Notes: a model not told the origin generated them from the letters alone. A DNA stretch of 64,000 nucleotides from Babylonia areolata (GCF_041734735.1 NC_134884.1:30435958-30499957); one strand, 5' to 3'. Positions 1-19,052 are shown, counted from the first letter of the stretch. Numbers and translations: made by a program.

Positions 1-450
1 TTGACATACTTAAGGATATATATCCACAAGTGTGGATACACACTGCATTCTTTCCCCCACTAAGAGCTTGGCTTGCTGTTCATGGCAAGGGGCCATCATT
101 TACAAACACAGTATGAGTCTATTCATCTCTGGCAATATTACTTATTAGACTTTAAATAATAAGTTAATGTGAGAGAGGAGAGAAGTGCAGGATGAGAGTA
201 GGTATGTGTGTGAAGACAATGGGTTTTCATTTCCAGTTACACCATGGGTTACTGAGCATCCTCGAGGCACAGCAAAAATCTTTTTCGTTCATGTAATACA
301 GGGTACAGCATAGGTTTCTACTTACCCACAGTGCACAGCAAGATTTTTTCCTTCACACAAAGCAAGAGTTACAAGACACAATGTTTGGCATGTAAAATTG
401 CTGGCGGCATATGGCATTGGTGAAAAATAAAATGATGTTGTGTGTTACAG
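1..450. other. GMPR intron (partial)
   Basis: Intronic sequence leading to the acceptor TTACAG at 445-450. No upstream GMPR exon or recognisable repeat is seen. Confidence 0.6.
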
Positions 451-6492
<6,042 letters not shown>

Positions 6493-8071
6493 AGAACAGG
6501 GACGACATTGGACTGTCTTTCCCATGTGCTCCCTGGTCGTTTTTCTTCATATGGTCCCCCAAATGTAGAAGTATTATGAGTGTTAATTAACTGAATATTA
6601 TTTATCAAAACTGATCTACTTCTTATGAGGATTATAAAGATCAAAAAGCATCTTGACAAAAGGAAAGAGGATTAGTTTTTTTGTTGTTGTTGTTTTTAAC
6701 TGTGTCTGTAGGGGTATATTTCCATTATCTTTTCAGGTGAGGATATTTCCTTAAAAAAATAAAAAAAAAAAAAAATCAGTGTTTGTCATTTGAGAAAGAA
6801 GTTTCTATGAAGCAAAAAGGGATTTTTCAGTCTATTCTGAAGGTTAAATTGGGTGCAAGTTTGCCCACAACAGCACAGCCACAAAGAAAAAGGAACTGTG
6901 CATTGTATCCATCCTGGATAGCACTCTCCAGTAGACCCAGAAAGAGATCTTTTCAGTCTGAAGTAATTGATGCTTTTACATTTGGTACCCCATATGCTTT
7001 TGAGATTAGTGATTTGGTATTGTGTGTATGTTTACATATCCAGAGTGATTTGCCCCATTCTTGTTTGCTTGCTCTTTCTGTGCTATCGTTTCCAGTGCTG
7101 TGCTTTTCTTTCCTTCCTTTTTTCGTTCCTTCCTTCCTTCCTTCCTTCCGTTCCAGATCAGTGTGCTGTGGTGCTGTTTTTTCCCCCTGGGATTCTTCAC
7201 GTTGTTGTTCCCTTCTGTTGTTTTGTTTTTGGCTTGATGGTGATGTGTTGTTCGATGGAGTCAAGATCTCACTTGGAAGGTCTCTCTGTTAATCTGAAAC
7301 AGGTTTTGTGACAGGGAAGTGATTTTAATTTTTAAATTAATTATTTTTATGTGTGTACATACCTACAGATTAAATAAATATTTCCTTTTTTGTTTGATTT
7401 TTGTGTTTATTGGTTTTTGCCATTGCATGGAGATTAATCAGTGTGTTATACAGAATTTGCTTAACTTACACATACAGTTCAGAAAGCTTCGTTTATTGAA
7501 AGCTTTGTCTTAGTGCTTTGAAATATATTTTAACAGGAAATTGCTAGTCACAGTATTTTTTCTTTAAGAATAGGGGCATTACAGCACTATTAATTGAGTT
7601 TGCTTATTTTTTTGTTCAGTTTTCTTTAATTTATAGATTTGTTCAGTTTGCTTCAGTATTTTAGATCTGGAAAACTTTCTACACATTCTACAAAGTGAAA
7701 ATGTGGTAGGTTCTGTGAACAGTGTGATTACAGATTGTGCATGGAATTATCTTTTCCTGAGTGAAGTTGAATGTGACTTTACATTTGATGAGAGAGTGAC
7801 GAAGTTTATCATTTTGGTTAATAATAATAATGATAATAGTATTAATAATAATGGATACTTATATAGCACACTATCCAGAAATCTGCTCCAGGTGCTTTAC
7901 AAAAACAATTTTGTTTACATAACACATTACGTTAATGATACATACACACCAAAATGTGACCAAACACACACACACACACACACACACAGTGGATCAGTTA
8001 CAGAGTGGTGTTTTCTTGTATTACAGGTTTTTTTTCTGGAATGATGTTTTATATCATGTGCCTGTATTGTA
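6493..8071. other. GMPR 3' UTR and start of GMPR-NAE1 intergenic region
   Basis: Contains an AATAAA at 6758 inside an A-run, a (TTCC)n stretch at 7114-7148, an AAT-rich stretch at 7808-7850 leading into a TATATAGCACACTATCC...GGTGCTTTAC segment (7858-7902), and a CA run at 7964-7987. The TATATAGC...GCTTTAC block resembles SINE tails at 33360 and 53620. No coding exon is seen. Confidence 0.6.
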
Positions 8072-8189
8072 TACAAGCACAGAGAAGTTTACATTATTAT
8101 GCATTAATTCTGATATAGGTGTGTAAAGGCTACAAGCACAGAGAAGTTTACATTATTATGCATTAATTCTGATATAGGTGTGTAAAGGC
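8072..8189. repeat. Perfect 2 x 59 bp tandem duplication
   Basis: The 59-bp segment at 8072-8130 (TACAAGCACAGAGAAGTTTA...) is repeated without an observed mismatch at 8131-8189. The identity implies a recent event or an assembly artefact. Confidence 0.95.
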
Positions 8190-8373
8190 TTCATTATAAA
8201 CTTTATAAATAATATCATTAAGTGTATTGATTGCCAGCTTGGTTGGTTGTTCACAATAAAGACTGATTGAAAGGGGACAGTGATGACTGGTGAAAAGTAA
8301 ACGCGACATAATCAGTTGCCAAAATTTTGCAGTCCACTGTGTGAAAGTATTTCGTATTTCTTTTCTTTTTTTT

Positions 8374-8754
8374 TTTATCACAACAGATTTCTCTGTGTGA
8401 AATTCGGGCTGCTCTCCCCAGGGAGAGCGCGTCGCTACACTACAGCGCCACCCATTTTTTTTTGTATTTTTTCCTGCGTGTAGTTTTATTTGTTTTTCCT
8501 ATCGAAGTGGATTTTTCTGCAGAATTTTGCCAGGAACAACTCTTTTGTTGCCGTGGGTTCTTTTACGTGCGCTAAATGCATGCTGCACACGGGACCTCGG
8601 TTTATCGTCTCATCCAAATGACTAGCGTCCAGACCATCACTCAAGATCTAGTGGAGGGGGAGAAAATATCGGCGGCTGAACCGTGATTCGAACCAGCGCA
8701 CTCAGATTCTCTCGCTTCCAAGGCAGATGCGTTACCTCTAGGCCATCACTCCAC
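8374..8754 (-). mobile_element. tRNA-derived SINE, family A, full-length
   Basis: Read on the minus strand it begins GTGGAGTGATGGCCTAGAGG (A-box-like, TGGCCTAGAGG), has a B-box GGTTCGAATCAC, a central core (GATGAGACGATAAACCGAGG...GTAAAAGAACCCACGGCAAC...AAAATTCTG...) and a 3' part with GCGCTCTCCCTGGGGAGAGC and AATTTCACACAGAG. Nearly identical to 26103-26482 over its whole length. The hairpin GCTCTCCC...GGGAGAGC near the tail is intact. It lies between GMPR and NAE1. Confidence 0.9.
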
Positions 8755-10313
8755 TTAAAGTGTTAAGATAGTTCAAGAATGAAAATATTGGTTTGATATT
8801 TTTTAAGGAATATCTCTGAGCACACTGTCTGAGAACCGTGTGGTATTGTTTTGTTATATTGTACTGCGCTATGATATACTGTATCAATCAGTACCGGGTC
8901 AAATATTGCACAGTATTGTACTGTACTACATTGTGTTTCAGTTTATTGCAAGAGATACAGTATGCTACTGTACTGTTTTGTTTAGTACTTTGTTCTACAG
9001 TGTATTGTTTCATATTGTATCAGTTACTTGTAAAGAATTTATAGATCTGATATTAAAGCATCACATTTATCTTCTCCTATCACAATAACAATATCAGTCA
9101 ACGTTTGAGAAGCATAATGATGCTGAAACAATCAGTATTTCATTGTTTATTTAGTAGCTTTACTGATTCATGATAACCCAAGCAAAATTGTCATTCAAAC
9201 TTGAAGTTACCAGGTTGATTATGAGTATTTTGAGTTTGGTGCTTTTATCAAATTCTTGCTGCTTGACTCTGAGGCATTGCTTTTATTTATAACAAATATT
9301 TTCACTTTCATGTGAACTCATAATTTTGCTGTGATTTAAGAACTTCAACACATGATAATTGATATTCTCTCGAAATCAGCTAAGTAGCTGAAGTAGGATT
9401 TTAGACAGAGCGCATTGTACTGCTGTAAAGATAGTTTCTTATATCTAAACAAGTTTCTTCTACCTAAACTAATCCAATAGACAGCAAACTAGTCTGATAG
9501 ACAGTAGATAATATTTAAATGACTGATGTCCAGTTAACTAAATTATGGTGAGTATTGTTTTTGAAAATGCAAAGAAAATGAGAACTGAGAGTATGGTTTT
9601 TTTTTTATAGTTTTTTTTATAGTTTTTTATAGCAAAACACACTACTTAAATTCAAGGATGGACGGTTGTTTTTTGCTGCTATTGATTGTCATCTTCAAAG
9701 CAGACTGCCTGTCAATTTGATTGTATTGGAAATGAACAGTGACTTTGGCTCTAACTAGGGCACGAAACTTTGTGCTGTTTAGCACCTGATCATTTTGCAT
9801 GCAGGTGAATGAATATAAGGCACAGGAACAAAGCCAAAAGTTGACTGGACAAACATCACCTCTGTTGCTTTCTTGGAAGTTGTTTTTTTTTTGTATTATT
9901 GTAAATCATTTTTAAAGAATCATTAAACCAGTCAAGAGATTTTTAAATGTTAATGTCTGAAATTTAACTGAAAAAGTCTAGTCTTACCTCATGTTATACA
10001 ATGGAAAGGAATTGGCTTGAGGCTGGTGTGTATTAAATGTGGCATGAAGTGTTCTTGTTTTTTTTTAGATATCAGTTTCATGAATTGGGGAATATTGCTT
10101 CAAACAAGATATTTAGAAGCTTGGCCACATTATTTCCCTGCATTTTGTGATAGGTGCTGTTGTTTAAAACATATTTTTATTTCGTTATTTCTTGGTAGTA
10201 TTATTAGGTTTTTAATCAAGTACTTTTTATTTTTATTTTTCTCTGAATTTGTATAAGCCTCATCTGAAACTGCTGCTGCTCTGTATAAATCATTGGAGTG
10301 AATTGGTCACAGA
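8755..10313. other. Intergenic, AT-rich; TGTACT-rich low-complexity stretch
   Basis: 8835-9030 is low complexity built from ATTGTACTGT-like words. The rest has T runs and nothing recognised. No coding exon. Confidence 0.5.
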
Positions 10314-10434
10314 TTGGTTCTGTGCCTCTGACATGTTGTATTGAAGAATGTTAACAAGCGTGTTTGATTGAACTTGGTTCTGTGCCACTGAACATGCTGT
10401 ATTGAAGGATGTTAACAAGCGTGTTTGACTGAAC
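10314..10434. repeat. 2 x ~60 bp imperfect tandem duplication
   Basis: The segment starting TTGGTTCTGTGCC at 10314 recurs at 10374 with a few substitutions and one inserted base (...GTTAACAAGCGTGTTTGA(T/C)TGAAC). Confidence 0.9.
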
Positions 10435-10769
10435 TGTTTGAAAATATGTGGTTAGTTATCAAATAAAATCAAATCTTTAAGATTAAAGCTATAGTTTGGA
10501 TGGTGTTCAAAGAGTTGGATTGCTTCATTGACTGAAATCTTTCTCTTTGTCTGGTCTGTATGTCTGCCTCTCATTTTGTTGTGTCACAAATTTGCTTGAC
10601 AAAACTTGTTTATTTCTGATCATTGATCTATATGTTTATTATATTTGCATGGGCTGAAAACATCCCCAAATCAAAAAGCAAAGCCAGAACAGAGTAGTCT
10701 CTATTTGAGAAGTGAGGAGTTTGGTCAAGACACTTGTGGGCCCCCAAGAACCCATTCTGTCAAACCGTC

Positions 10770-11000
10770 AAACAATGAAGACTAGCTTGGTTTGGTTGCA
10801 TCACCAGACATGACACCCTTTCAAGAACCTCCTGGCAAGGCACTGTGGAAGAACGGAAACATGGGTGACAACGCAAGAACAGGTCTGACAACATAAGGAC
10901 TGGATGGGGGTGACCTTCCCTGATCTTCTCTTGACATCTGCCAACTGAACAGTTTGGAGGAGGTCATCTTGTCTCTGGCCCTCATGTCCTGCTGATAACT
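10770..11000 (+). mobile_element. LINE reverse transcriptase C-terminal fragment
   Basis: The plus-strand frame from about 10785 reads LAWFGCITRHDTLSRTSWQG, then TVEERKHG, a stop, and QRKNRSDNI. Many non-LTR retrotransposons carry WFGHVTRHDxLxKTxLQGTLEGGRRRGRQRKxWxDNI at the C-terminal end of ORF2; the spacing agrees. It continues weakly as PSLIFS (for MPELL). Several stops make it a dead relic. Confidence 0.7.
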
Positions 11001-11034
11001 TCTAAGATGAGGGACTGCATGATGAGTGATAATA

Positions 11035-12734
11035 GTACTTATCGTAATTATATTGATATATAGTATTCATATGGCACAAACTCCCAATTTAATGGGCTCT
11101 AAGTGCATCACATGAAACAATACACATACAGTCATGTATAGTATAATAGCACACAACAGCACCTGTGGACATAAGAAAAAATTCTATGTACACCAATACA
11201 ATATCACATCACAAATACGATCACACCAAAAATAGGTGTCAAGAATATGTACTGTTGCAAGACATCCTGATAAATAAATAAGCACAAAATATGCTCTGGA
11301 CACACATAGACTGAACCTGCTTTTTAGCAGTACATATTTTAAAGCCAGTTAAAACAAAAAGACAAGTTAAACAGGTATTGCACTAGTTGTTCTTGTTCAG
11401 TGAATCACAGGAACAGAAAACCTTTTCTGTGATCAACAGGGGTGAGAAAACAAAGGTGTATGTGGGTGCGTGCGTACATGCTTGTGCGTGTGTATATGTA
11501 TTTGTGTGTGTATACGTGTGCTTGTGCTTGTGTGTGCATGTGTGCGTGCATGCCTGTGTGTGTGCATGCATGTGTGCATGTGCATGTGCGTGTGTGTGTG
11601 TGTGTGGATGTGTGTGTGACTTCCAATGGGTCATTGGACAGACTACCACTTCAAATTTGTTGTCAGTGTGTGAAACCATAACAGAGTGGACATAATTGAT
11701 CTACCGTGCCCAAGACACTTCAGTGACAAAGAGCTCACTCAGATCAGCCCGACTAAGAAATTAACAGACACCACACAGTACAAAAGCTCCTTTCTATTTG
11801 AGAACATACTCAATTGCAGTGTACACTGTAAAAAATCAATGAGTGATGCATGAATTTAAACACTAAATGACAACTAACAAACATAACCCTGCATAGACAT
11901 TCAGCAAAACACAGACAGTAATTTGTGTATATTTGCTCACAAAACCTTCATCACAACACCCAGCATACATATAAAGCATCACAATACCCAAATGCTAAAA
12001 TCTCATATCACAACACAAACATCACACCACTTACAAAAACCATATCACAATTACTCAAAACCAAGAATGAATACTTACAAATCACATACATGACAATGTC
12101 CAAATAATATGCAAGTCAAATCACAATGCTCAAAAAAAAAAAAAAAAAGAAAAAGAAAAAAAAGAAGAAAAAGTCTCACTCTCCCTCCCTCCTCTCCACA
12201 CAACATCTCGACAATATACACAGAAAAACTGAAACAAGCACATATTCATACTGTCGCAGACATCTGGAGAGGTGAAATTCAAAAAGATGTGTCTTTAAGT
12301 TCTTGAAAGTTGAAAGCATGGATGTTTTCACAGGGACAGGGGAAGGAATTCCAGACAGTGGGGCCAAAGGCCTTCACTAGAAGCCAGTGAAGTGTTCTAA
12401 GCAGTGATGGTGCACTCTCATGCCTAGACTTCTGAAGCATGAGTTGGGCTGCATGATTCTGAATGTGTTGAAGTTTAATCAGTTTGTTATAAGGGAGACC
12501 AGCAAAGAGGGGGTTTCAGTGGTGAAATCAAGATAGTATGAAAGAAACAGCTAGTTTGTTGGCAGCAGCAGTGGAAAAGAATGAATGAATTTAGCCTAAT
12601 CTACGTAACTGCATGACAGAACAGATTAAGTGTGTCACTTAAGTGTTTGACATTTACATACATGAAGATACATGTTTCATGTAAGTAGAAGCTAAGGTTT
12701 CCAACAGACTGGAAGAATGGTATATCACAGCTAG
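11035..12734. other. A/C-rich intergenic block, possible single dispersed repeat
   Basis: Begins with a TATTCATATGGCACAAACTCCC...GGGCTCTAAGTGCATCAC segment (11060-11112), like the TATATAGCGC...AAGCGCTTTAC tails of dispersed elements. It continues through A/C-rich DNA, an alternating GTGTGCATGT stretch (11455-11620), an A-run (12132-12165) and a unique part (12270-12720) with no frame. The plus strand is A/C-rich here, unlike the T/G-rich flanks. One copy only in the window, so the repeat nature is a suspicion. Confidence 0.35.
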
Positions 12735-13150
12735 AGATGGGCATTGGGTAGACACAAGTGTGGGCAAAATTGATTCAAACCACAGCATGCTTGGATACAG
12801 CTGATGGAGTCTCCCGTCAGACTGACGGATGAGTAGGCAGGCAGGCTTATCTGTTGGTGTGTGTCCTCACATGGGAGAAGAGGCTGATTCTGGATGCACA
12901 GCACTTCCCACGGTGTTGCAAAGGAAAACGTCTCTAGAAGTTGAGCCCTGCTTCTTTCGCTCACGCTTCTCCTTAATGGCCAGTGTTCTCTTGTTTTCAA
13001 ACGTCTTTATACCACTAGAGCACAGCATCCTCCAGCGAGAGTGGTCAAGTACATCAGTTTCTCAGGAAGCGGTGTCTATGTCATAGGCTTTGAGGTTTGT
13101 TTTCAAGGTGTCCTTGAAGCACTTGCTGGGTCTTCCAAGATCACGGTGGA
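12735..13150 (-). mobile_element. LINE ORF2 3' end fragment
   Basis: The minus-strand translation from about 13130 reads FKDTLKTNLKAYDID, a stop, then DHSRWRMLCSSGIKTFENKR and KEKRERKKQG. In a neighbouring frame it gives CASRISLFSHVRTHTNR. These follow the known order at the end of many LINE ORF2 proteins: KDTLKxxLKxCxID, DRxxWRxxVxxGxxxFExxR, then a C2H2-like CxSRIGLxSHxRxH. It carries stops and a frameshift. It ends about 190 bp upstream of the NAE1 start codon. Confidence 0.75.
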
Positions 13151-13198
13151 TACAGCACTAGTTATGCAAATGATGCATGCCAACCGCTTATCTAATAG

Positions 13199-13224
13199 AC
13201 ACACACACACACACACACACACAC
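13199..13224. repeat. (CA)n microsatellite 115 bp upstream of the NAE1 ATG
   Basis: Thirteen CA units between the LINE fragment and NAE1 exon 1, so the space left for a core promoter is short (13225-13339). Confidence 0.9.
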
Positions 13225-13345
13225 TACCCAGATCACGACGCATGAATGATCATTTGGGAAGAGTTGTAGTTTTTTTGCAGATATATCGGCAATGAGTTAG
13301 CAGCGTAAATGAACAGAAAGTGTTTTCCCCTTTGCAAACATGGCG
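13225..13345 (+). promoter_or_regulatory. Presumed NAE1 promoter/5' UTR with YY1-like motif over the ATG
   Basis: Sequence between a CA microsatellite and the start codon. No TATA box at a convincing position is seen. The start context AACATGGCGG resembles the YY1 consensus AANATGGCGG, which in many animal housekeeping genes overlaps the initiator codon. The transcription start site is not determinable. Confidence 0.35.
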
Positions 13346-14153
13346 GAGACTAAAGCCAATGCATTGGACAAGAACAACAAATATGATAGACAGTTGAGGT
13401 GAGCCAATCGTTTAAGTGCAGAATACAGACGTGTAATATTAGAAGAAGCCGGATGGTTCCTGTGACTCAAAGTCCCTGAACAACAGACATCTTTGTGGCT
13501 CATCACTCAACTGCACTATGCATTTTCCCCAGTTACCGGCCTCTGTGGTTGTTAAATGTTTGAGCTTACGGATAAAAATGATTATTTCGGTACTGGTAAT
13601 TTGGCGGTATTTTCTCCAGCACCCCACCAAGGGCCCCAGGATCTCTGCCGCAAACATTTCGGTATTTAAAATTATCAGTCACCGATTGTGCAAGCAAATT
13701 AAAATAAAAGAAAAAGAAAAAAACAAGTTTTTGACCTATTTCTGCATTTCATCCGATCTGCAAGTTCGCAAATCGTGTCTGTTGTGCTATGCAGTGTGAG
13801 ATCACATTAGAGTGATGAGTGTGTTGAATGTGGACAGTAAAATTTTGGAAAGTTAATGATTGCTTCATGTGTGTGTGTGTGTGCGTGCGTGTGTGTGATT
13901 AAATTGCTTGGACCAATCGTTGTTACCATCTCTTGACACTGTTGACAGTGTTAACCCTTATACCACTTCTCTGTCAGTTATCCTTAGTGGAATGAAATTA
14001 GAGCACAGCTGGAAACTGCCTGGGCAAGAGATTGATGAAGAGACACATGGGGGTTGCTGTACTACCATATCTTTTGAACCACTCAGTCAGTTTTTCTGAT
14101 TTTTGACTCACTTGTGTAAACAAAGTGAGTCAATGTTTTAACCCCGTGTTTGG

Positions 14154-14191
<38 letters not shown>

Positions 14192-16022
14192 GTGTGTCCG
14201 TGGTAAACTTTAACATTGACATTTTCTCTGCACATACTTTGTCAGTTGACACTAAATTAGGCATAAAAATAGGAAAAATTTAGTTCTTTCCAGTCATCTT
14301 GTTTAAAACAATATTGCACCTCTGAAGCCTAATTATATGCAAACTGCATTTACTGTTATATTTATATTTTTTGTATTCTTTAAACTTGGCACTTTGATCT
14401 GATATTCTGACCCAACAGCAAGAGCAGTCATTATTATCATTTTTTGTTCAAACAGGAACTTCTTTTGCTAAGCATGGAAGTTTTATTTATTTTGCAAACG
14501 TTTTGGTGCAGATAGTTAGAAAGGGAAATTACTCTGTAATTAATGCTAGGGGACTTAATTTGCTTTAAACTGATCTTTCTCATCTTAAACATTACATTTT
14601 GAAATTATACTCAATACATAAGAAGCTTGGATTTAAAAAAAAAAAGTGTATCACAAGTGAGTCTCGAAGGCCTTGCCTCTCTTGTTCTTTATATTAATGC
14701 AAAGAGATTGTTGCTTATTGTAAATAATTCTTGTAAAAATTGATTTTTATCTTCGCATGTTGTGCCCTGCTTGATCTTGAAGCACTAATATGCTGTCTTT
14801 TCTGTGCACAACTTTCTTCCTCTTCGTCAGTGCTGTCAGTGTCAGTTTTTTTGTTTGGTTTGAATGGAGAATCAACACTGCTGTCAAATTCTTCCATTGA
14901 ATCACTATCAGCAGTTAACTGAGAGTTTGGACTTCCATTCATGATAATATTTACAGTGTCAGCTTAAGTATACTGACATGAGCATGATGGAGTACTGGGT
15001 TGAGTGTCCATAGTGAGTGCTGAGCGATCGCAGTTCAGCTTGCTTCATTTGTTGTCAAAACACTATGAAAATGATGCATCTTGTTCTAAAACAAAGGCAA
15101 TACGATATTGAGGCTGAAGGTGAAGGACTGACCTTTCACCTAATGTAAACATTGTGACTGTGTGATTTAGGGCAGAGAAGAGTGTCATGGGAAGTCACTC
15201 TAATAGTTTTGTTGGCCGGCATTGCCTTCATAGGCAAACCCCTGCAGTCGAAGGGCGTTGCCTTCAGTGGCAAACCCCTGCACTTGGTGTAAGGGTTCAT
15301 CATTTTCTGATTTCAGCCTTGACTTGTGACTTGGAGTTCAACAGTCAAAGAGAGAACTGCATTGGTTTCTCTGTCTGATACTGTGATAGTAAATGTCTTG
15401 AATGCTCTGATTCATTACATGATGCAGTTTTATATTCACAGAACACTTCAAGCAATTCAAACATGTAACATGTTTTTAATTTAAGCTGTAGAATAAGAAA
15501 TGTTTGGAAGTAAAACTCATGTGAGTTTTACTTTGTCTGATGTTTTGATTTAACTACAAACTTGTAAATGTGCAGATTATGGGGTGACCATGGACAGTCA
15601 GCACTGGAGTCAGCCAGAGTGTGTCTTATCAATGCCACTGCCACAGGCACAGAGATTCTGAAAAATGTCATTCTGCCAGGTCAGTAGTCATACCTCATAG
15701 GTGATTTCCTAAAATAAAAAAAAAAGGTTGATAATTTGTTGTGGTGCGGAATTGTAAAGAGATTGGGATTTTATATTTACCTTCATCTTCTTGAGTATCT
15801 TGTTACATTATTGTGGATGGATTGTTTTTAAATTCATGTATCAATCATTAACATTGTATGGTTCAGTTCAGTAACATGGTCAGATGTGAAGATCGTGCTG
15901 GTATTAACAGAAAGAGGTGTTTATTTTTCTGTTTTAAACTTTTTGAGATAATGGCGTTTACTGTGAATTGTACTTAATTAATTCTGTTTACATTTTCTTT
16001 TAATTTGATTTTTTTGAGCTTC

Positions 16023-16100
<78 letters not shown>

Positions 16101-19008
16101 TGGTTGCTAATGTTGTTCATGTTATCATTCTCTTTTTTTTTCTTCTATTGGGGAGTAGGTGAACTGGTGATGGTGGGTGGAGTGTGATCAGTGATGACAC
16201 TGTTTACTGTGTGCAGGCATTGGTTCCTTCACCATTGTTGATGGGAACAAAGTGCAAGGGGAAGATGTGGGCAACAAGTGAGTGCTGCTTCTATGTATCT
16301 TGGAAGTTTGGTGATCAACCTCTTGAGTTCATTAGTTCATACATGATTTTTTTATGATGCTCTTTATTCTGGATCTTGGATTTAAAGAATGCTAAATCAC
16401 TCGGGAATAATTTTATTTTTGTTTGTTTGGAATTATATTTTCAGATAATGTGGTATATAATATAGATATAGATATATAGATATGTATATTTAACTTTTTC
16501 AGATTTGATGTTTGTTTATTTTTTTGTTCTTGTGTCATACCTGATGCCATGTTAGCAGTGTGGAACATGAACTTCCACTGCTAAGGGTGTATCAGTGAAA
16601 CTGATGTAGCGAGAATGTAGTCATGAACATTGTGCTCTGATGGTCTATGTTATGGATTTGTTTACTTCAAGCCATAAAAGTTTCATGAATTCAGTTTGTG
16701 TTTAATTGCTTGAAAAATCAACAGCTTAATCAGTATTTGATTGATATCACCATGGGCGTGATCGAAATGTTGTCAGGTGCTTTGACCTATCCAGTACTGA
16801 GGCTGTGATCACTGAGAGCATTTCTGTTCAGAAAGTTCAGGAATTGGTCTGCATGTGTATATTTGCAACAGACTGTTAAAAAAAAGGAAAAAAAGAAAGA
16901 AAAAGAAATAGAAAAAAAAAGTCTATTATAGCTCTTCAGATGTGGGCTAGTTCCTCAATTTTTCAGTTTATCACCCAGAGCACAAGTCCCAGATTTTTTT
17001 TTTTCATTTTAAATTTTCTTTAAGAGCACCTGTCACCAACATAATAGCTGAAGATCAAGAAAAGATATGCATATTTTTGCATTATGTTTGTGGATTGTAA
17101 AATCATAGATTCTTACGGAAATTTACCTAACCTTACTGTGTGTGTTAGCAGCCAATGTGGAATCAGCATTGTGGACTAGAAATAATCAGCTGGTTGACCT
17201 GATTTTCACATTTATATGTTTCTAGAAATCATCTGTAAGATGATATTCTTTTTGTGGATTTCCTTTCAGGAAATATATTCATTTTTCTATCAGTTGATAT
17301 TAGTTTGTCTTTGTTTAGCACTGTATGCAAGGATACTGATTGATCTTTTTTTTTTCTCTATAGTTTTTTCCTAAATGTGGAGAGCATTGGAAAATCCAGA
17401 GCTCAGGTGGCTACAGAACTGCTGAGTGAGCTGAATGATGATGTCACTGGCAACTTTGTGGAGGAAGTAAGTGTTCTTGTGTTTTGCCAGTAGTGAATAA
17501 AGCCAACAATGAATAAGTTTGTACCAGGTAACAGGCCTGTCAAATTATATGAGGAAAGGCAAATCCGAGAGGGAAGCAACATTTCTTTGTAATTGAAGGA
17601 ATGGAAACATTTGTGGTGTAAGAAAAAAATGCATTTTAACAAGAAACACTTGTAATTTATTTATTTATAAACATTATAAACAGTTTGCAAAGAAACGAAA
17701 CCTCTTTTACAGTCTCAGTTTTTCATTATCTGTGTTTGTCTATCTGTTACTTTGCTTTCTGTCTCTCTGTGTTCTGTGTGCTATAGGTTTCGTATGATTG
17801 CTTGAAAAAATCTTATATTTGAAATAGTAAATTACTAAATCAGTAAATGTATTGTTATTATTTTTATAACATTGTATTTCATAATATTGCTTTTTCAGGT
17901 TTGATTTCTAATAAAATCATGAAGTAATTTTAATACAAGGCAATGTATACATGTATGTTACAGAATGTTGAAACTTTGTTGGAGTCCAATGCAGAATTTT
18001 TCTCCTCTTTTTCCATCATCATTGCAACCAACTTGCATGAAAAGTGAGTGTAAAATTAACATGGAAGAATATAAGACATGTAGAGTCTTGTTCTGTCTAT
18101 AGAATAAATGTTAAATGCTTCTTCTTCTTCTTCTTCTGCGTTCGTGGGGTGCAACTCCCATGTTCACTCGTATATACGCTTGTGGGCTTTTACGTGTATG
18201 ACCGTTTTTAACCCGCCATGTTGGCAGCCATACTCCGCTTTTGGGGGTGTACATGCTGGGTATGTTCTTGTTTCCATAACCCACCGAACGCTGACATGGA
18301 TTACAGGATCTTTAACGTGCGTATTTGATCTTCTGCGTGGGTATACACACAAAGGGGGTTCAGGCACTAGCATGTGTGCACATATGTTGACCTGGGAGAT
18401 CGTAAAAATCTCCACCATTTACCCACCAGGCGCCGTCACCGTGATTCGAACCCGGTACCCTCAGATTGAAAGCCCAACGCTTTAACCAGTCGGCTGTTGC
18501 ACCTGTCTGTTAAATGTTTCAATCTGTGTGGTCATGAAGATATGTGGTACTGCGCTTTTGGAGGACAGGATCTGTTTCAGTAAGTTAGTGTGCTGTATTG
18601 TATTGTACTGTACATACTGTATTTTCTTTTTATTGTATTGTATGGTAAGTATTGTATTATATTACTCTTTGTCATAAATTGATAAAAGATATCTCTGTGT
18701 GAAATTTGGGCTGCTCTTCCAGGTGAGAGCATGTCACTAGATTGCAGGGCCACCCTTTTATTCATTTATTTATTTTTCTGTTTGTTCCTGTGAGTTTTTT
18801 TCACATCAGTGTTGATTTTTCTACAGATTCTAGCCACGGAAAACCCTTTTGTTGCTTTGGGTCCTTTTACACGCATGAGTGCATGCTGTACATGGGACCG
18901 TGGTTTATTGTCTCATTATTTTCTGTTGGTCTGTAATGGTCTTTTGATACTGACTTGTTTTGGGGTTATTAGGTGATCAATTGTTTATAAAAAATAGTGT
19001 GTATATCA

Positions 19009-19052
<44 letters not shown>

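Noticed and set aside
8680-8754. tRNA gene suggested by A and B boxes
   Set aside because: It is the head of a SINE. The cloverleaf ends do not pair well and the sequence continues into the SINE core. The same applies at 18430-18508, 26405-26482 and 63750-63817.
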